A stretch of 64,000 nt of DNA from Raphanus sativus (Eukaryota; Streptophyta; Magnoliopsida; Brassicales; Brassicaceae). Shown in pieces: positions 43,369-55,398 of this stretch. The position numbers and the translations under genes are program-made. Numbering within the stretch: the first letter of the stretch is position 1; every line of letters begins with the position of its first letter. The stretch is from the NCBI RefSeq assembly GCF_000801105.2, contig NC_079516.1, positions 31,640,790 to 31,704,789 of the forward strand, given 5' to 3'. The notes below the pieces were generated by a model. It was not told the DNA's origin. It did not search any database and was given only the letters and a program-made list of their open reading frames with translations.

Positions 43369-44629
43369 TGTTGGGGTCAAAATCGGTCAAGACGAAATCG
43401 ATGTCCGAAAGTCTCGGAAAAACATGAAAAATGTTAGAGCAACCTCGAGAGACTAATTGTTAATCGAGAAACCTTAGAAAAATATTAAGTTCGAGATTCA
43501 TCGTCTCGAAATCAACTGCTAGAAACATTTTCTACACAAGGAAAAACCTATGGAAAACTAAAAACGCAAAAACAAGCACACGCCGAAGGAACCGAGCAGC
43601 CAAATCCGGACGTGGCCGTGGCCGCCGGGCGGCTAGCCCCGTTCTGGCCGTGGCTGCCGGCGGCTAGCGCCCGTGCTGGCCGTGGTCGCCGGGCGGCTAG
43701 CCCCGTGCCGGCTCGGATCGTCGGACGGCTAGTCTTCGTGCGTAAGTTCTAGACCTCCGGGTCGCCAGAAATCCGTGTTTTGCGACTTTCCGAGATCCCG
43801 CAAACAAAACTCCTTTTCCTGCTCCAAGATTTCCAAGAACCCATAAGACGTCAACGGACAGGAAGACTTCGTATAAAACGGTGATGGTTATCTTAAAACA
43901 CCATTCGCCTCAGCGATGGATCGAAGATCTTCCGAAAGACTCGACATCCAAGTAGGAGCATTCTTTCAAAGAAATCATAGAAAACAGCGGAAGTCCGGAA
44001 GACGGCCCGAAAGGGACCAAACCCGATCGGACGACCCGTTTACGATTTTAGTAGATAGATGCGACGGTTTGCAATTATCTTCACATAACAAGATAAATGT
44101 TAAAACTTCCGAAAAGATAAATGTCAACTTTCCCGAAAAGATAAATGTCAACTTTCCCGATAAACACGAAAGCCGACGAAAATGGAAAAAGTCCAGCTCG
44201 CGGCAGACTCAGCCCATCAAGAATAGACCGTCATATGGGAGTATATAAGCAAGGCTAGGAGCAGAGGAAGGGGGATCCGAAATCAGAAGAAAGAAACCAC
44301 TCCAGAGCAATTTAGAACTTAGGCGTTTATTTCCTTTATTAGCGAGCTGCGACTCAACTAGGTTAGATCTAGGTTTTGAGACTAGCGACGATCGACAGCT
44401 CTTGCGGCCGAGATCTCACCTGTTGTCCAAACGCTCTCCGCAGATTCGGAAATAAGATTCTTTCTTTTTGCTCTCTTTATTTTACGCATTTATTCCCAAA
44501 CTAGACTCGTATTAACTTTGTCGTGCGTGGCCCAACAGATAGCCGGGATCCTCGGGGAAAACTAGGTCAACTTAGTTTTCCTATGTTTAAACTTAACTAA
44601 AATCGACAGTGCGAATTTCGGTTCCCACA
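43369..44629 (+). repeat. 5' LTR of E
   Basis: It ends ggttcccaca before the primer site. TATA box TATATAAG at 44242-44249. The ORF at 43916-44248 lies within the LTR and is not a gene. Confidence 0.93.
43610..43742. repeat. GC-rich tandem repeat in the E LTR
   Basis: Four units of about 32-34 bp, each of the form ggccgtgg.cgccgggcggctag, the last diverged (ggctcggatcg..). It is present also in the 3' LTR (about 50204-50330). Confidence 0.8.
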
Positions 44630-44631
44630 GT

Positions 44632-44647
44632 TTGGCGCTAGAAGGAG
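44632..44647 (+). other. Primer-binding site of E
   Basis: TGGCGCTAGAAGGAGG, two bases after the LTR. It is a third primer type in this window. I cannot name the tRNA with confidence. Confidence 0.7.
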
Positions 44648-44696
44648 GTTGATACACGGATTTATCTTTCTCGCAACTACGCACGCCCAGTTAAGC

Positions 44697-46604
44697 ATGT
44701 CTGCTAACGTGGAAAAAGACAAGCAAACGCACGACGGACAAGCCGTCGATGCCAACGCTGAGAAGACTCCTGCCGGAAACGTATCGACGGTCACTGCCGA
44801 GGCAAACACCGCGATGCTGGACCAGATGAAGGAACTGTTCGCCACCGCCCAGAAACGGTCGGAAGAACAAGAGAAAGTAATGGCTTCACTCGCTAAACAG
44901 GTCGATACCTTAACAGCGAAAAGCAAACTCCCGCGCGGATCCACCAAGGTGAGGCGTGTCAGGAGGCTTGACTTCGGAACTTCCGGAGACCAAGAAAAAG
45001 ATGCTACTAGAAAATCCCCGGAACTCATCCCTGATGATACCACTCCGACGGGGCAGAAGAAAACGACGGATAACCTCCCACCTCCCGTAAGGGACAACGA
45101 AGGAGACGACGTCGAAAGAATCAATCTAGATATCAGCGATCAATCGGATCCGTCCGACGAAGACGCCGACATCCACCACAGAAGGACCCGTAGTCAGTCA
45201 GCTCGACTGGCGGCAGCCTTCGAAAAACCCATGACAGAAGAGGAAGAAGACCTCTACTGGTCAGAGCAAGAAAGGTTGGCTGAAGACCAGACTCGGGCCT
45301 ATCGCAGCCAACGTAGAAAAAGGAGCGCGAACGGCGCCAATGAGATCCATGATTTGCGCGAGTACATCGCAAAAACTGCAGCCGAGGTTAAAGCGGTAAA
45401 ATCGCAGATTCACCACGCAACCAGCACTGCCCCCGAGATCGACCTGCTCCTCGAGGAATAGAGAAAGACTCCCTTCACCTCTCGAATCACGGATGCACGA
45501 GTCTCAGATCCCGGAAAAATAAAGCTTCCCACCTACGACGGAACCACAGATCCGAAGGCACATCTGCAGTCCTTCCAGATTGCGATGGCGAGGTCTAAAC
45601 TTCCGGAGCGGGAAAAGGACGTCGGCTGCTGTCTCCTATTCGCCGAGAACCTCAGAGGTGCTGTGCTCGAGTGGTTCTCGCACTTGAAAAGAAATTCCAT
45701 CGGAAGTTTCCACCAGCTTGCTTCAGCTTTTCTGAAGCAATTCTCCATGTTCATGGACAGGGAAACTTCCGACGTAGACCTTTGGAGTCTGATTCAAAAG
45801 GAAGACGAACCACTCCGCGACTACATAAGAAGGTTCAAACTCATGATGTCCAGGGTAACAGGCCTCAGCGACAGAGTCGCCATCGACGCTCTGAGAAAAA
45901 ACCTCTGGTACAAATCGAAATTCCGAAAGTGGATTTCTCTGGAAAGGCCACGCACCATCCAGGACACTCTCCACAAGGCGACGGATTTCATCATCATGGA
46001 AGAAGATATGAAAGTCCTAGCGCAAAAGCATGGACCGCCGAAAGCGTCCGGCAAGAAGAAAACCTCTCGTAACGACAAGTACGTCCATCACAAAGGGGAA
46101 GACGTCCAAGGCGAACATAACTACGCCGTTAATTCCGAACAAGGAAGGACCGCCGGAAACACTTGGACGCGGAACTCGTACAAGGACAATTCCAGCTGCG
46201 AGTTCCATCAGACGAGAGGTCACTCCACCGCCAACTGCAAAGTCCTCGGCGCTAGACTCATTACGAAGCTGCTTGACGGCAAACTAGCAACGGTCAAGAG
46301 CGTGAAAGACCTGCTCCTAGATTCTGACCGTTCGCCGAAGACCGACGGAGCCAATCCCGAGAATAACGCTCCTGGAACTCAATCGGGCGAAAAACGCGAA
46401 CGGAGACAAGACGGCGAAGGAAACAACAACAACCGCCAAAGGGTCAACATGATCATCGGAGGATCGCATTTTTTACCAGGACTCCGTTTCGTCGATCAAA
46501 GCCTATGGACGGAGGGCCGAAACAAGCCCCGGATGGTGTCCAGAGGACGACGCTCCCAAACACGCAATCATCTTCGAGGAACAGGATACGGCCGGACTCG
46601 ATAA
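44697..46604 (+). pseudogene. gag: Gag of element E
   Basis: Start MSANVEKDK (44697), just after the primer site. Charged N-terminus, gag domain ([33 protein letters not shown]) and knuckle [14 protein letters not shown]. One in-frame TAG (45459-45461) interrupts it, and an extra T in the run cattttttacc (about 46469-46474) shifts the frame before the protease. Apart from these two lesions it reads through. Confidence 0.85.
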
Positions 46605-47253
46605 ACCCCACTACGATCCTCTGGTCATCGACTTGGTGATTCAGGATCTCGAAGTCGGCCGCATCCTCATCGACACAGGAAGCACGGTCAACATCATGTT
46701 CCGCGACACCCTGCAGAGGATGAACATACCCCTCGGAGAAGTCATCCCAGAACCAAGACCATTGACTGCGTTCTCGGGCGTCACGTCCATGACCCTCGAA
46801 AAAATCAGACTCCCGGTCATGGCTAAAGAGGTCACGAAGATCGTCGAATTCGCGGTAGTGGATAACCCGGCTATCTATAACGCCATAATGGGAACTCCTT
46901 GGATAAATGCCATGAAGGCAGTCCCGTCCACTTACCATCTCGGCGTCAAGTTTCCAACACCGACTGGAACGGCGGTAATCTGGGGAAGCCAAAAACAGTC
47001 GCGACTCTGCTTCCTAGCCGAACATAAACTGCGCAGCAATCGGAACGCCCCAGTAGCTAACCCGAAGCGAACTAAGAAGAATCTGAGTATCTCCGAGAAC
47101 TCAGCAAAGGACAACTCGGATTTGTCCGAACAGGCCACAACTCAGGATAGCGGAAAAATCCTCGAGTCCATCGCCGAAAAAATGGATGACCTAACTCCCA
47201 ACGCGACCGCCGACTTAGCTGAAACAGTCAAGGCGCCAGAAATCGTGGAGTAA
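46605..47253 (+). CDS. pro: Protease of element E
   Basis: Aspartic protease motif ILIDTGSTVNIMF near 46665, with PRPLTAFSGV and NAIMGTPWINAMKA as in other Tat proteases. An acidic tail ends at TAA 47251-47253. It would be reached from gag only without the upstream frameshift. Directly after it comes sequence typical of the region behind integrase (gaggtacgtaggcagct), so pol has been removed here. Confidence 0.82.
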
Positions 47254-48261
47254 TAGCAACCGTGATAGAAACAGAACTACGAGATGGCTTGATCCTCGCA
47301 AGAGGTACGTAGGCAGCTCGTCGCAACTGGACGAGTTCAGCTATCCCCCTCACCAAAAAGGGGGGGGGGGGGAAGGTGGGGACAAACATCCTTGTACTCC
47401 CGCAAAAATACTTTTCACATGTACTCTACATTATAAATTATAAATTCTTTTGATTCAAATGTTTACTCAACGCATAAACATTACGGAAAACGAAAATCAT
47501 ATCTTTGAGGAACGTGAGACGTCGTTAGTACTCGAAAAGTCTTGATTCTCCATTCTCCTCCAAACAGTCCATCCGCGACTCTAAAAAACTCTACCAAACA
47601 GTCCATCCGTGACTCTATAATTCATTTCCGTCGATTGGCCCCGACGGAAAAACATAGAAACGTTTCACTCAATCAAATTCGTAGTCTGGCTTCTAACGGA
47701 GTCCTCTTGCATCCGACAAGGATATCATAGCGCGCTATACAAAAAAATCCAAATTTTGGTTAGCTCTTCGTAAAGGAAGTAGCTCGACTCATACCCAAAC
47801 GAATCATATAAGCCGATAAGCACTTCGCATATTCTAAACGGTACGAGTCAGGTCGAAATCGCAAACAGGCAAAACGAAAGCCGATTTGTCATCGCACAGC
47901 TTCAGTCCGAAAGTAGACCTAGGTCTTGCCCTAAACCGGCCTTGCCGGTATCTAAGACATCTCATAGGCATAAGTATCCAGAATACGAGATTCCAAAATT
48001 TGCCTCTTATCGCTTACAAACCTAACGTTCGCTACAAAGTAACCTACGAATCTAGCGACAAAAAAAAGAGATTGAATACGAAGTGACTACACGTATTCAA
48101 ACCCTCTACACTTGACGAAAGTATAAATTAAAACGTAGAATTCATAAAAAGCATTCATAACAGGGATTCAAAAGCCACCAACGGCCGATCCCGAGAAACA
48201 CAAAGTTACGCGACCTCCTAAGGGTCGCAACACATACATACAAACGGCCACACTTGGCCTA
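47254..48261. other. Spacer of E between protease and the antisense gene
   Basis: No supported gene. It includes a G-run (about 47359-47371) and two nearly identical copies of aaacagtccatccg.gactcta (47563 and 47597). Confidence 0.6.
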
Positions 48262-49747
48262 TCACAAATTATAATCGAATGCATAACAATCGGTTAGAGA
48301 TATTCCGAACGAGGAGTCGGGCTGGTCGACCTCTTCACCCCCGTCGCCTGCATTCGAACCTGCGCCTGCGTCCGCCGTATCTTCCGAAACTTGGATAGGA
48401 TTCCACAACTCTCGAATTCTCCCTTCGATCGGAGGAACAAAGGATTCGGCGTTACGGAAACTCCCATCGATCGATGCATTCCACACTCTCACGGCCTGCA
48501 AAGAAGCCAAGGTCAAATAAAAAGAAAAGGGGATTTACTCAAGTTTCAAAAACAAACCTCGTTGACAAAGCGAGCACCCTCCGCAGTCACCTTGTTCCTC
48601 TCCTCGTTGTCCAAAGACTCGTCACGGGAAAACGCCGGAGGGAGTTCATCAAAGAAGTCACCCGGGAGGAACATCCTGATTCTCTGTAGCGAAGCCAGGA
48701 TCGTATCTCGCAGCTCGCCATCCCCCGACGAGGTCTCGAAAGCGATTCCTTTATCCTTCCGAGGTCTCCGCCTCTGCCTTGAAGGGGCAAAAACGTAGGA
48801 TCTATCATTGACACAGGGCCGCGTACCGCCTCGCGATCGGTGAAGCGCGACCGCCCCTCGAATCCGGTCAAGAGTAAAGGAGTTCCAGGAACAAGGCCTT
48901 GTCCTAAAAATGTCTCTCTTGGTCGAAAGATCGGAAGGAACATGCGCAAGACACCTGTTCTCTGAACCAAAAAAAAAAAAAAAAACACACGCGTTCAGTA
49001 CTCGCCTTTCGGATTCTAGGAAAAGGGATGCGACAATCTTACCTCGTTGATACAACCAGTCCGTCGGGAATAGGTGGAGAAAGCCTTCCTCGACAGACTC
49101 TCCATTTATCCTCACGAAAAAGAAACGATCAACGTGATCCTTGGCGTGCGAGGTGACTCCATGGATTACCGAAAAATTAGTCCTCGCCTTCATGGAGTAT
49201 ACTCCATTGATGCTCGTCGTCTTGGAGTTCCACAACCCTTCAAAGTCAGCAGGGCTAAGGTCCATCCCTAACTCGTAACTCAAAATCACAACGCCAAGCC
49301 AGCTCTCCAAAGCCGGGACGTTCAACTGGCTGATTGAGATTCCAAAACGGTCGAGGGCCTGAACAATGACCCCAGGGATTGGGAACCACAGTCGGCATTG
49401 CGTCAAGAACGCCTCGTAACAAGTAAAGTAACCCTCCGGAGGATGCTCCGAACTCTCATTCCCACGGGGAATGCGAAACATGACTCCCTTCGGAACCTCA
49501 TAAAACTCTGGAAGAATTCCGAGATATTCAGGGGATACTTCGCTCGGCGAGTCGATTTCCTTACGCGTCCTCAGAGGTCGCGGGGAATCGGGATCACGGG
49601 AAGGGGAGCATCAGAACCAAAGACAGCGTCGCAATAAGCGTTCCTGTCAATCTCTGAACCTCGGGTTTCGGAACTTCATCCTCGGCATGAAAAACTATCC
49701 GAAGACGAGTGAGACCGCCTCCTCGAGGATTTTGATCTTGAAGTCAT
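48262..49747 (-). CDS. Antisense extra gene of E, three exons
   Basis: Exon model: up to 49043, 48961-48558, 48495-48262. Intron 1 (48962-49042, GTAAGA..TTCAG) is phase 1 at the family-conserved site, after RFFFVRINGES and DWLYQR. Intron 2 (48496-48557, GTTTGT..TTGCAG) is phase 0. The core domain has YEAFLTQCRLWFPIP and FGISISQLNVPALESWLG. The ATG at 49747 has a TATA box 90 bp upstream but hits a stop after about 23 codons; the long open frame resumes from 49481 or slightly above, so the first exon contains a lesion or an unseen intron. Function unknown. Confidence 0.68.
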
Positions 49748-49836
49748 TCTTTTCTTAAAGGTAGAGAGAGAATTTGCAAGAGAGAGATTAACTTGAGATT
49801 CTTGGGTGAAATAAGAATGGTAAGAATTTACAAGTC

Positions 49837-49842
49837 TTTATA
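49837..49842 (-). promoter_or_regulatory. TATA box of the E antisense gene
   Basis: CCTATAAAG on the minus strand, about 90 bp upstream of the ATG at 49747, inside E and about 120 bp from its 3' LTR. Confidence 0.55.
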
Positions 49843-49944
49843 GGCAAGGATTTGACTATTCACCCCGACCTTCGACACGATTTCGTCTCCATACTTTCCT
49901 CACGAACCATACCGCAAGCTAGGACCTACAAAACTTACGGCTCC

Positions 49945-49964
49945 TAGCTAGCTGGGGGGCTAAC
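49945..49964 (+). other. Polypurine tract of E
   Basis: The core gctggggggc lies directly before the 3' LTR, with the same tagctgggg form as in D and H. Confidence 0.7.
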
Positions 49965-51222
49965 TGTTGGGGTCAAAATCGGTCAAGACGAAATCGATGT
50001 CCGAAAGTCTCGGAAAAACATGAAAAATGTTAGAGCAACCTCGAGAGACTAATTGTTAATCGAGAAACCTTAGAAAAATATAAGTTCGAGATTCATCGTC
50101 TCGAAATCAACAGCTAGAAACATTTCTACACAAGGAAAAACCTACGGAAAACTAAAAACGCAAAAACACGCACACGCCGAAGGAACCGAGCAGCCGACTC
50201 CGGACGTGGCCGTGGCCGCCGGGCGGCTAGCCTCGTGCTGGCCGTGGCCGCGGCGGCTAGCGCACGTGCTGGCCGTGGTCGCCGGGCGGCTAGCCCCGTG
50301 CCGGCTCGGATCGTCGGACGGCTAGTCTTCGTGCGTAAGTTCTAGACCTCCGGGTCGCCAGAAATCCGTGTTTTGCGACTTTCCGAGATCCCGCAAACAA
50401 AACTCCTTTTCCTGCTCCAAGATTTCCAATAACCCATAAGACGTCAACGGACAGGAAGACTTCGTATAAAACGGTGATGGTTATCTTAAAACACCATTCG
50501 CCTCAGCAATGGATCGAAGATCTTCCGAAAGACTCGACATCCAAGTAGGAGCATTCTTTCAAAGAAATTGTAGAAAACAACGGAAGTCCGGAAGACGGCC
50601 CGAAAGGGACCAAACCCGATCGGACGACCCGTTTACGATTTTAGTAGATAGATGCGACGGTTTGCAATTATCTTCACATAACAAGATAAATGTTAAACTT
50701 CTGAAAAGATAAATGTCAACTTTCCCGAAAAGATAAATGTCAACTTTCCCGATAAACACGAAAGCCGACGAAAATGGAAAAAGTCCAGCTCGCGGCAGAC
50801 TCAGCCCATCAAGAATAGCCCGTCATATGGGAGTATATAAGCAAGGCTAGGAGCAGAGGAAGGGGGATCCGAAATCAGAAGAAAGAAACCACTCCAGAGC
50901 AATTTAGAACTTAGGCGTTTATTTCCTTTTTTAGCGAGCTGCGACTCAACTAGGTTAGATCTAGGTTTTGAGACTAGCGACGATCGACAGCTCTTGCGGC
51001 CGAGATCTCGACCTGTTGTCCAAACGCTCTCCGCAGATTCGGAAATAAGATTCTTTCTTTTTGCTCTCTTTATTTTACGCATTTATTCCCAAACTAGACT
51101 CGTATTAACTTTGTCGTGCGTGGCCCAGCAGATAGCCGGGATCCTCGGGGAAAACTAGGTCAACTTAGTTTTCCTACGTTTAAACTTAACTAAAATCGAC
51201 AGTGCGAATTTCGGTTCCCACA
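49965..51222 (+). repeat. 3' LTR of E
   Basis: 1,258 bp, about 1.5-2% different from the 5' copy by eye. TATA box at 50834-50841. It is followed by the second TGTAC. Confidence 0.93.
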
Positions 51223-51227
51223 TGTAC

Positions 51228-52260
51228 CTTCCGCGTTGCTTTATCCTGAGGGGATTCTTCCATGATGAAGACCTGGTTCTGATTGCTCTTAATCAGCTGA
51301 TCAACCTTGGCAGAGTGCTCATTAATCTTGCTGTTATCAACGCTGTTCACCTTCTGAGTGCGATCAGTCTCGCGGTTATTATCAGTTGAGCTTGAAGCCA
51401 TGTTCTCAATCAATGCGAAGGCACCTTGAGTGGACTGGGTCATGAAATCTCCATTACTGGTTGAGTTCAGAGCGTTCCTGTACTCCCATCCTACTCCATC
51501 GTAGAACACTCCCAGAAGGTAGTCTTCCTCAAAACCGTGATGTGGGCACTCTCTGCGGTAGACATTGAATCGCTCCAATGCATCACATAACGGCTCGTTT
51601 ACTAGCTGTTTAAAGGTCGCGATCTTCTGTCTCAGAGCTGCCGTCTTCGATTTCGTGTAGAAGTGACTCAAGAAAGCATATCGGACTTGTTCCCAAGTGG
51701 TGAGTGATCCAGTAGGTAGGGAATCTAGCCAGCGAGAAGCTTTCCCATCAAGAGAGAAAGGGAACATAGTACACTTGATGTAATCGGGTGGTACTCCATT
51801 CGCTTTAGTGAAACCACACATCTTCAAAGTGCTCGATCTGGTCCATCGGTATCTCAGCAGGAAGTCCATTGAAGATCTTCCTTTGCACTAGACTTATCAA
51901 GGATGGCTTGATCTAAAAGTCTTGCCTAGTGTACGGTGGAGGGTTGATGGCAGATCGCGTAGCAGGCAGATTAAGCAGTAAGTTTCTCTGGCCGATCTGA
52001 ACAACCTCCTCTGGTTGGTTCTGCTGATTCGCAGCATTCAGAGCAGCTTGCTCGGCAGCAGCTTGCTGCGCTTGGATCGTTTGCTGCATCTGCTGTTGCA
52101 TGTGTGCAAACGCAGCAGTGAGATCATCCAGGTGATCACCCATATTGGTGTTCGTAGATCTCGGCTGTTGACGGTTCTGTCGTTCCAATCTCGCTAGTTC
52201 TTCGTTGGTAAGCTGATGCAATGGTCCTTGTGCGTTGCTCCGAGTATGTCTACTGGTCAT
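51228..52260 (-). pseudogene. gag: Gag N-terminal part of element C
   Basis: Start MTSRHTRSN at 52260. Gln/Ala-rich stretch (52090-52010), then a frame break near 51900, then the gag domain (KASRWLDSLPTGS, CPHHGF) to 51228, where E interrupts it. It continues at 43363. Confidence 0.87.
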
Positions 52261-52360
52261 GCACCTGGATCATCAGCTGAAACAAAGAAATAAACACGAG
52301 TTAGATATCTTAGACTAGATATGAAACCGAAAATTAGAGTTAAAAAATCTGGTCCCCGTC

Positions 52361-52372
52361 GCAACGGCGCCA
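52361..52372 (-). other. Primer-binding site of C (tRNA-Asp type)
   Basis: TGGCGCCGTTGC on the minus strand, five bases inside the 5' LTR, followed by GA and CGGGG. It matches tRNA-Asp apart from a 2-base insertion. Confidence 0.75.
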
Positions 52373-52377
52373 AAACT

Positions 52378-53528
52378 TGATACACTAAAAATGAATCCTT
52401 GCTACTGCCAAATTAACAGTTGCAATTATAGTATTTGAGATTCAAATCCAGAGGACCAGTCTACACTCTAGTTCTATGAGTTCCTAAATCAAGCTAAGAA
52501 GAAGATAATGATTTGGTTTAGAAAGTGACGTAGAGAACAAGTAAAAAGCATAAGTGATGAATTCAAGTTAAAAGAATTTAATCTAGGATGAATGCGAGTG
52601 ATCTCAATCACGACCGAGCAGCTATCCAGGTTCGATGCAGTTCTATCTAGAACTCGGAGAACAGGCTAGAGCAACAAACTGTCGTGTAGTTGATCCTTTC
52701 ACTGATCAGACCCAGCTCCTAAGATGTCGCTTGGTCTGAGATCTGATGGTGAACCTTAATGATTGACTCTGATTTGTTCACAATGCACCTTAACATCTAC
52801 TTTCGTGTGGCTAAGGATGTAGTGCTCATTCATACAAGATGTAGCAACCTATTACACTTTTGATGCACAGATTTACTTAGGATCAAATGCTAGATGATCA
52901 GTTTAGCGTAGGCATGAAACAATGAATGAATGAAGATTTACTAAATGATAACCTATCTATGCTCAGCCGCGAATGCACTCTATCACCCTAGATCAACAGT
53001 CGACTACTCAATCATGATGCAGTGAAGAACAACAGATAAAACTGAAATACTCATGATCAGATTAAGAAGAATAAAACTAAGGTTCAGGTTGTTCTTCGAA
53101 TGGAAGAGGCGAGCCGTCGCCCTTACAAAAAGCTTGAATACAAAAGTATGAAACTTGTCTTGCAAAAAACTAGCGTAAAAATAATAAAATGACAGATGGC
53201 GTTTTATATGGAGGCGCCAATGAGTAGAAAACAGATTAGGGCAACCTCGCTTTAATTCCCGAAATAGAAGTTTCCATATTCGTCGGGAACAATCTCCGGA
53301 TCACTCCGTCTGCTTGTTCCGCTTGAGATAGAACAGTCTCGGGAGTGTTCTACTTGAGTGTTCTCCGCAGGATTGCTCCAAAAGGACATCTTTTCTTCAT
53401 GCACCTTCTCTTCTCTCTTCTACCAACTTCAGACCTGTAAAAGGTCAAAAAGGACTAGACTGACACGAATTAGTAACTTGAAACAAATGAAAACATATAT
53501 ACAATGATGTGAAAAAAACCGTATATCA
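52378..53528 (-). repeat. 5' LTR of C (1,151 bp)
   Basis: Complete copy of the C LTR. TATA box TATAAAA on the minus strand at 53202-53208. It is followed by the second ACCAT. Confidence 0.93.
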
Positions 53529-53533
53529 ACCAT

Positions 53534-55348
53534 CGATCGACACCAACGATGTCATTTCCAGATACGACTGCAGATTGCAACGCGGTTAGGATCTTGACAC
53601 ATGCTGAATTCACGGCTTTGCATCCTCATCCACCCACCCTCACCTACGAAGATATCGACCGACGAGACGAGCCACTCATCGATCGACACAAAGATGAGAC
53701 ACGCATCGATCGACCCTTTTCTCCACCTATCGATCGACGCGCATCTCTCACTTACCGAGTGCAACTACCATCGATTGACAGCAACCGAATCAATGCACTC
53801 CGACCCACACCGAAACCACAAGCTAGCCCTGCAGAAACTACTAGTAACCCTTCAGACACTACACCAACATCAGAGGGAACTGAAGGAAGAAGGTTAAGGA
53901 GTAGGAATGAGAAAACTCCTAAGAACCTTAAGAGGGAAGTTAATGAGAAGGAGATTGATGGTTTCACTAAGAGAGTTATCAGAATCTCACTAGAGAAGCC
54001 CTTTGAGGAGGTCTACTTCACAAGTAGATTGTGGATGTTCTTCAGAGAAACAAGGGAGACTGAAAATGACATTAGAAGAAGGTTTGACAATGTCAGAGAA
54101 GATATGAGGAAAAGGATTACTTTGAAGAAGAAGAGTGATCCTGAGAAGTTTGCAATACCCTGTGTAGTACAAGGGATTGAGTTTCCTCATGCACTATGTG
54201 ACACTGGTTCATCAGTCAGCATCTTACCAAAGGTCATGGCAGACCATCTAGGTCTGAAAGTAGAGCCTTCACCAGAGATCTTTACATTTGTGGACTACAC
54301 TCAGAAAAACTCTGGAGGCTTGATCAGAGACCTAGAAGTATAGATAGGTAATGCTATTGTCCCTGTGGATTTTCATGTCCTATACATCAAGCTAAATTGG
54401 AACTCTTTCCTCTTACTTGGAAGAGCATTTATGGCTACAGTAGGAGCTATATGTGACATGAACACCAACATGATGTGCTTGACTATGATAGATCCAGATA
54501 TCCACTACGACCCTGTTAAAGTTGGCAAACCACCAACCATAACCGTGGTAAAAGAAGATGATCTTGGTATCATTGCAGTTTGTCATTGTGAAGTCGAGTA
54601 TGAGACAGAGTACTCGGGATCGATCGACAACATCTCTACATCATCGATCGACACCAGCGAGTCAGAAGAGATCGACACCAACCATGGACCATCGATCGAC
54701 AGAAGCTCACCAGATGATGAACTCGATCTACCAGATCATTGCTACCCAAATTTCGCCATTCCACCCAACAGAAAAGAAGATGATTACTCAGTAAGAAGTT
54801 GGGCAGATAGCGGATTTCATGAAAGTTTTGCAGTAGATATAGCCAGATCTTCCCACAGTGGAAACCACATTGAGGAATATGATGAAGACTATCGGGAAGA
54901 AAAAGCTTGGGAAAACTACATGGAGATTGATAGATTTGCAAATCGTTTCCCGAAATCGATCGACATCCACCGTCCATTATCGATCGATTATCTACTTCAT
55001 CCAGCAAAACGACATCGTCCATCGATCGACATCGCCAGCATCACATCGATCAATATTGACCCAGACGACTTAAAGGACAAAATTGGAATTTCACCGATTA
55101 GGGCAACACATGGGTATATAAGGTTGACAACATTAGCCACGACATTTCAAACTTCAACAACTTTTACCCAGCAGCTTCCAGCAACTAGCAACTTAACCAT
55201 GGAAGACTGCAACACCAAGAACAATCGATCCAACCCTGCAGCTAGACGATCACCATCGATCGCCACCATCACTGCACCATCGATTGATGCCCTAACCAGA
55301 GCTCAATCTCGTTTCATTATCCATATGATATCAGGAATGTTTCACTAA
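53534..55348 (+). pseudogene. gag-pro: Gag C-terminus and protease of element A
   Basis: It continues the frame left at 15518. Ser-Ile-Asp repeats are followed by the aspartic protease motif LCDTGSSVSILP near 54190-54225 and, after a TAG at 54341-54343, by LLGRAFMATVGA in the same frame. The stop is therefore a nonsense change inside the protease domain. The tail up to 55348 is again rich in SID motifs. No reverse transcriptase follows. Confidence 0.87.
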
Positions 55349-55398
55349 CACCTAATGAATTTGATATTTTCAAGGACACAGATGGCTTTGCAAGAGCA

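Larger units (their letters stand above)
43369..51222 (+). mobile_element. Element E: Tat-lineage without pol, inserted in gag of C
   Basis: LTRs of 1,261 and 1,258 bp (TGTTGGGGTC..TTCCCACA) and the duplication TGTAC at 43364-43368 and 51223-51227. The interior has a primer site, gag, protease, a spacer, and an antisense gene on the minus strand, but no reverse transcriptase, RNase H or integrase. It is therefore a non-autonomous derivative that dropped pol and kept the antisense gene. Confidence 0.95.
15519..53528 (-). mobile_element. Element C: Athila-lineage on the minus strand, inserted in gag of A
   Basis: The outer ends are TGATACACT at 15519 and TATATCA at 53528, with the duplication ACCAT at 15514-15518 and 53529-53533. 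On the minus strand it reads 5' LTR (52378-53528), tRNA-Asp-like primer site, gag, protease and the start of reverse transcriptase (41319-41426). The rest of pol and the inner part of the 3' LTR were lost where K now sits. E interrupts its gag. The 669 comparable LTR bases differ at about 24 sites. Confidence 0.92.

Noticed and set aside
47248..47262. TAA-TAG-CAA-CCG at the end of E protease as another readthrough site
   Set aside because: It does not fit CAR-YYA, it is preceded directly by TAA, and no pol follows.
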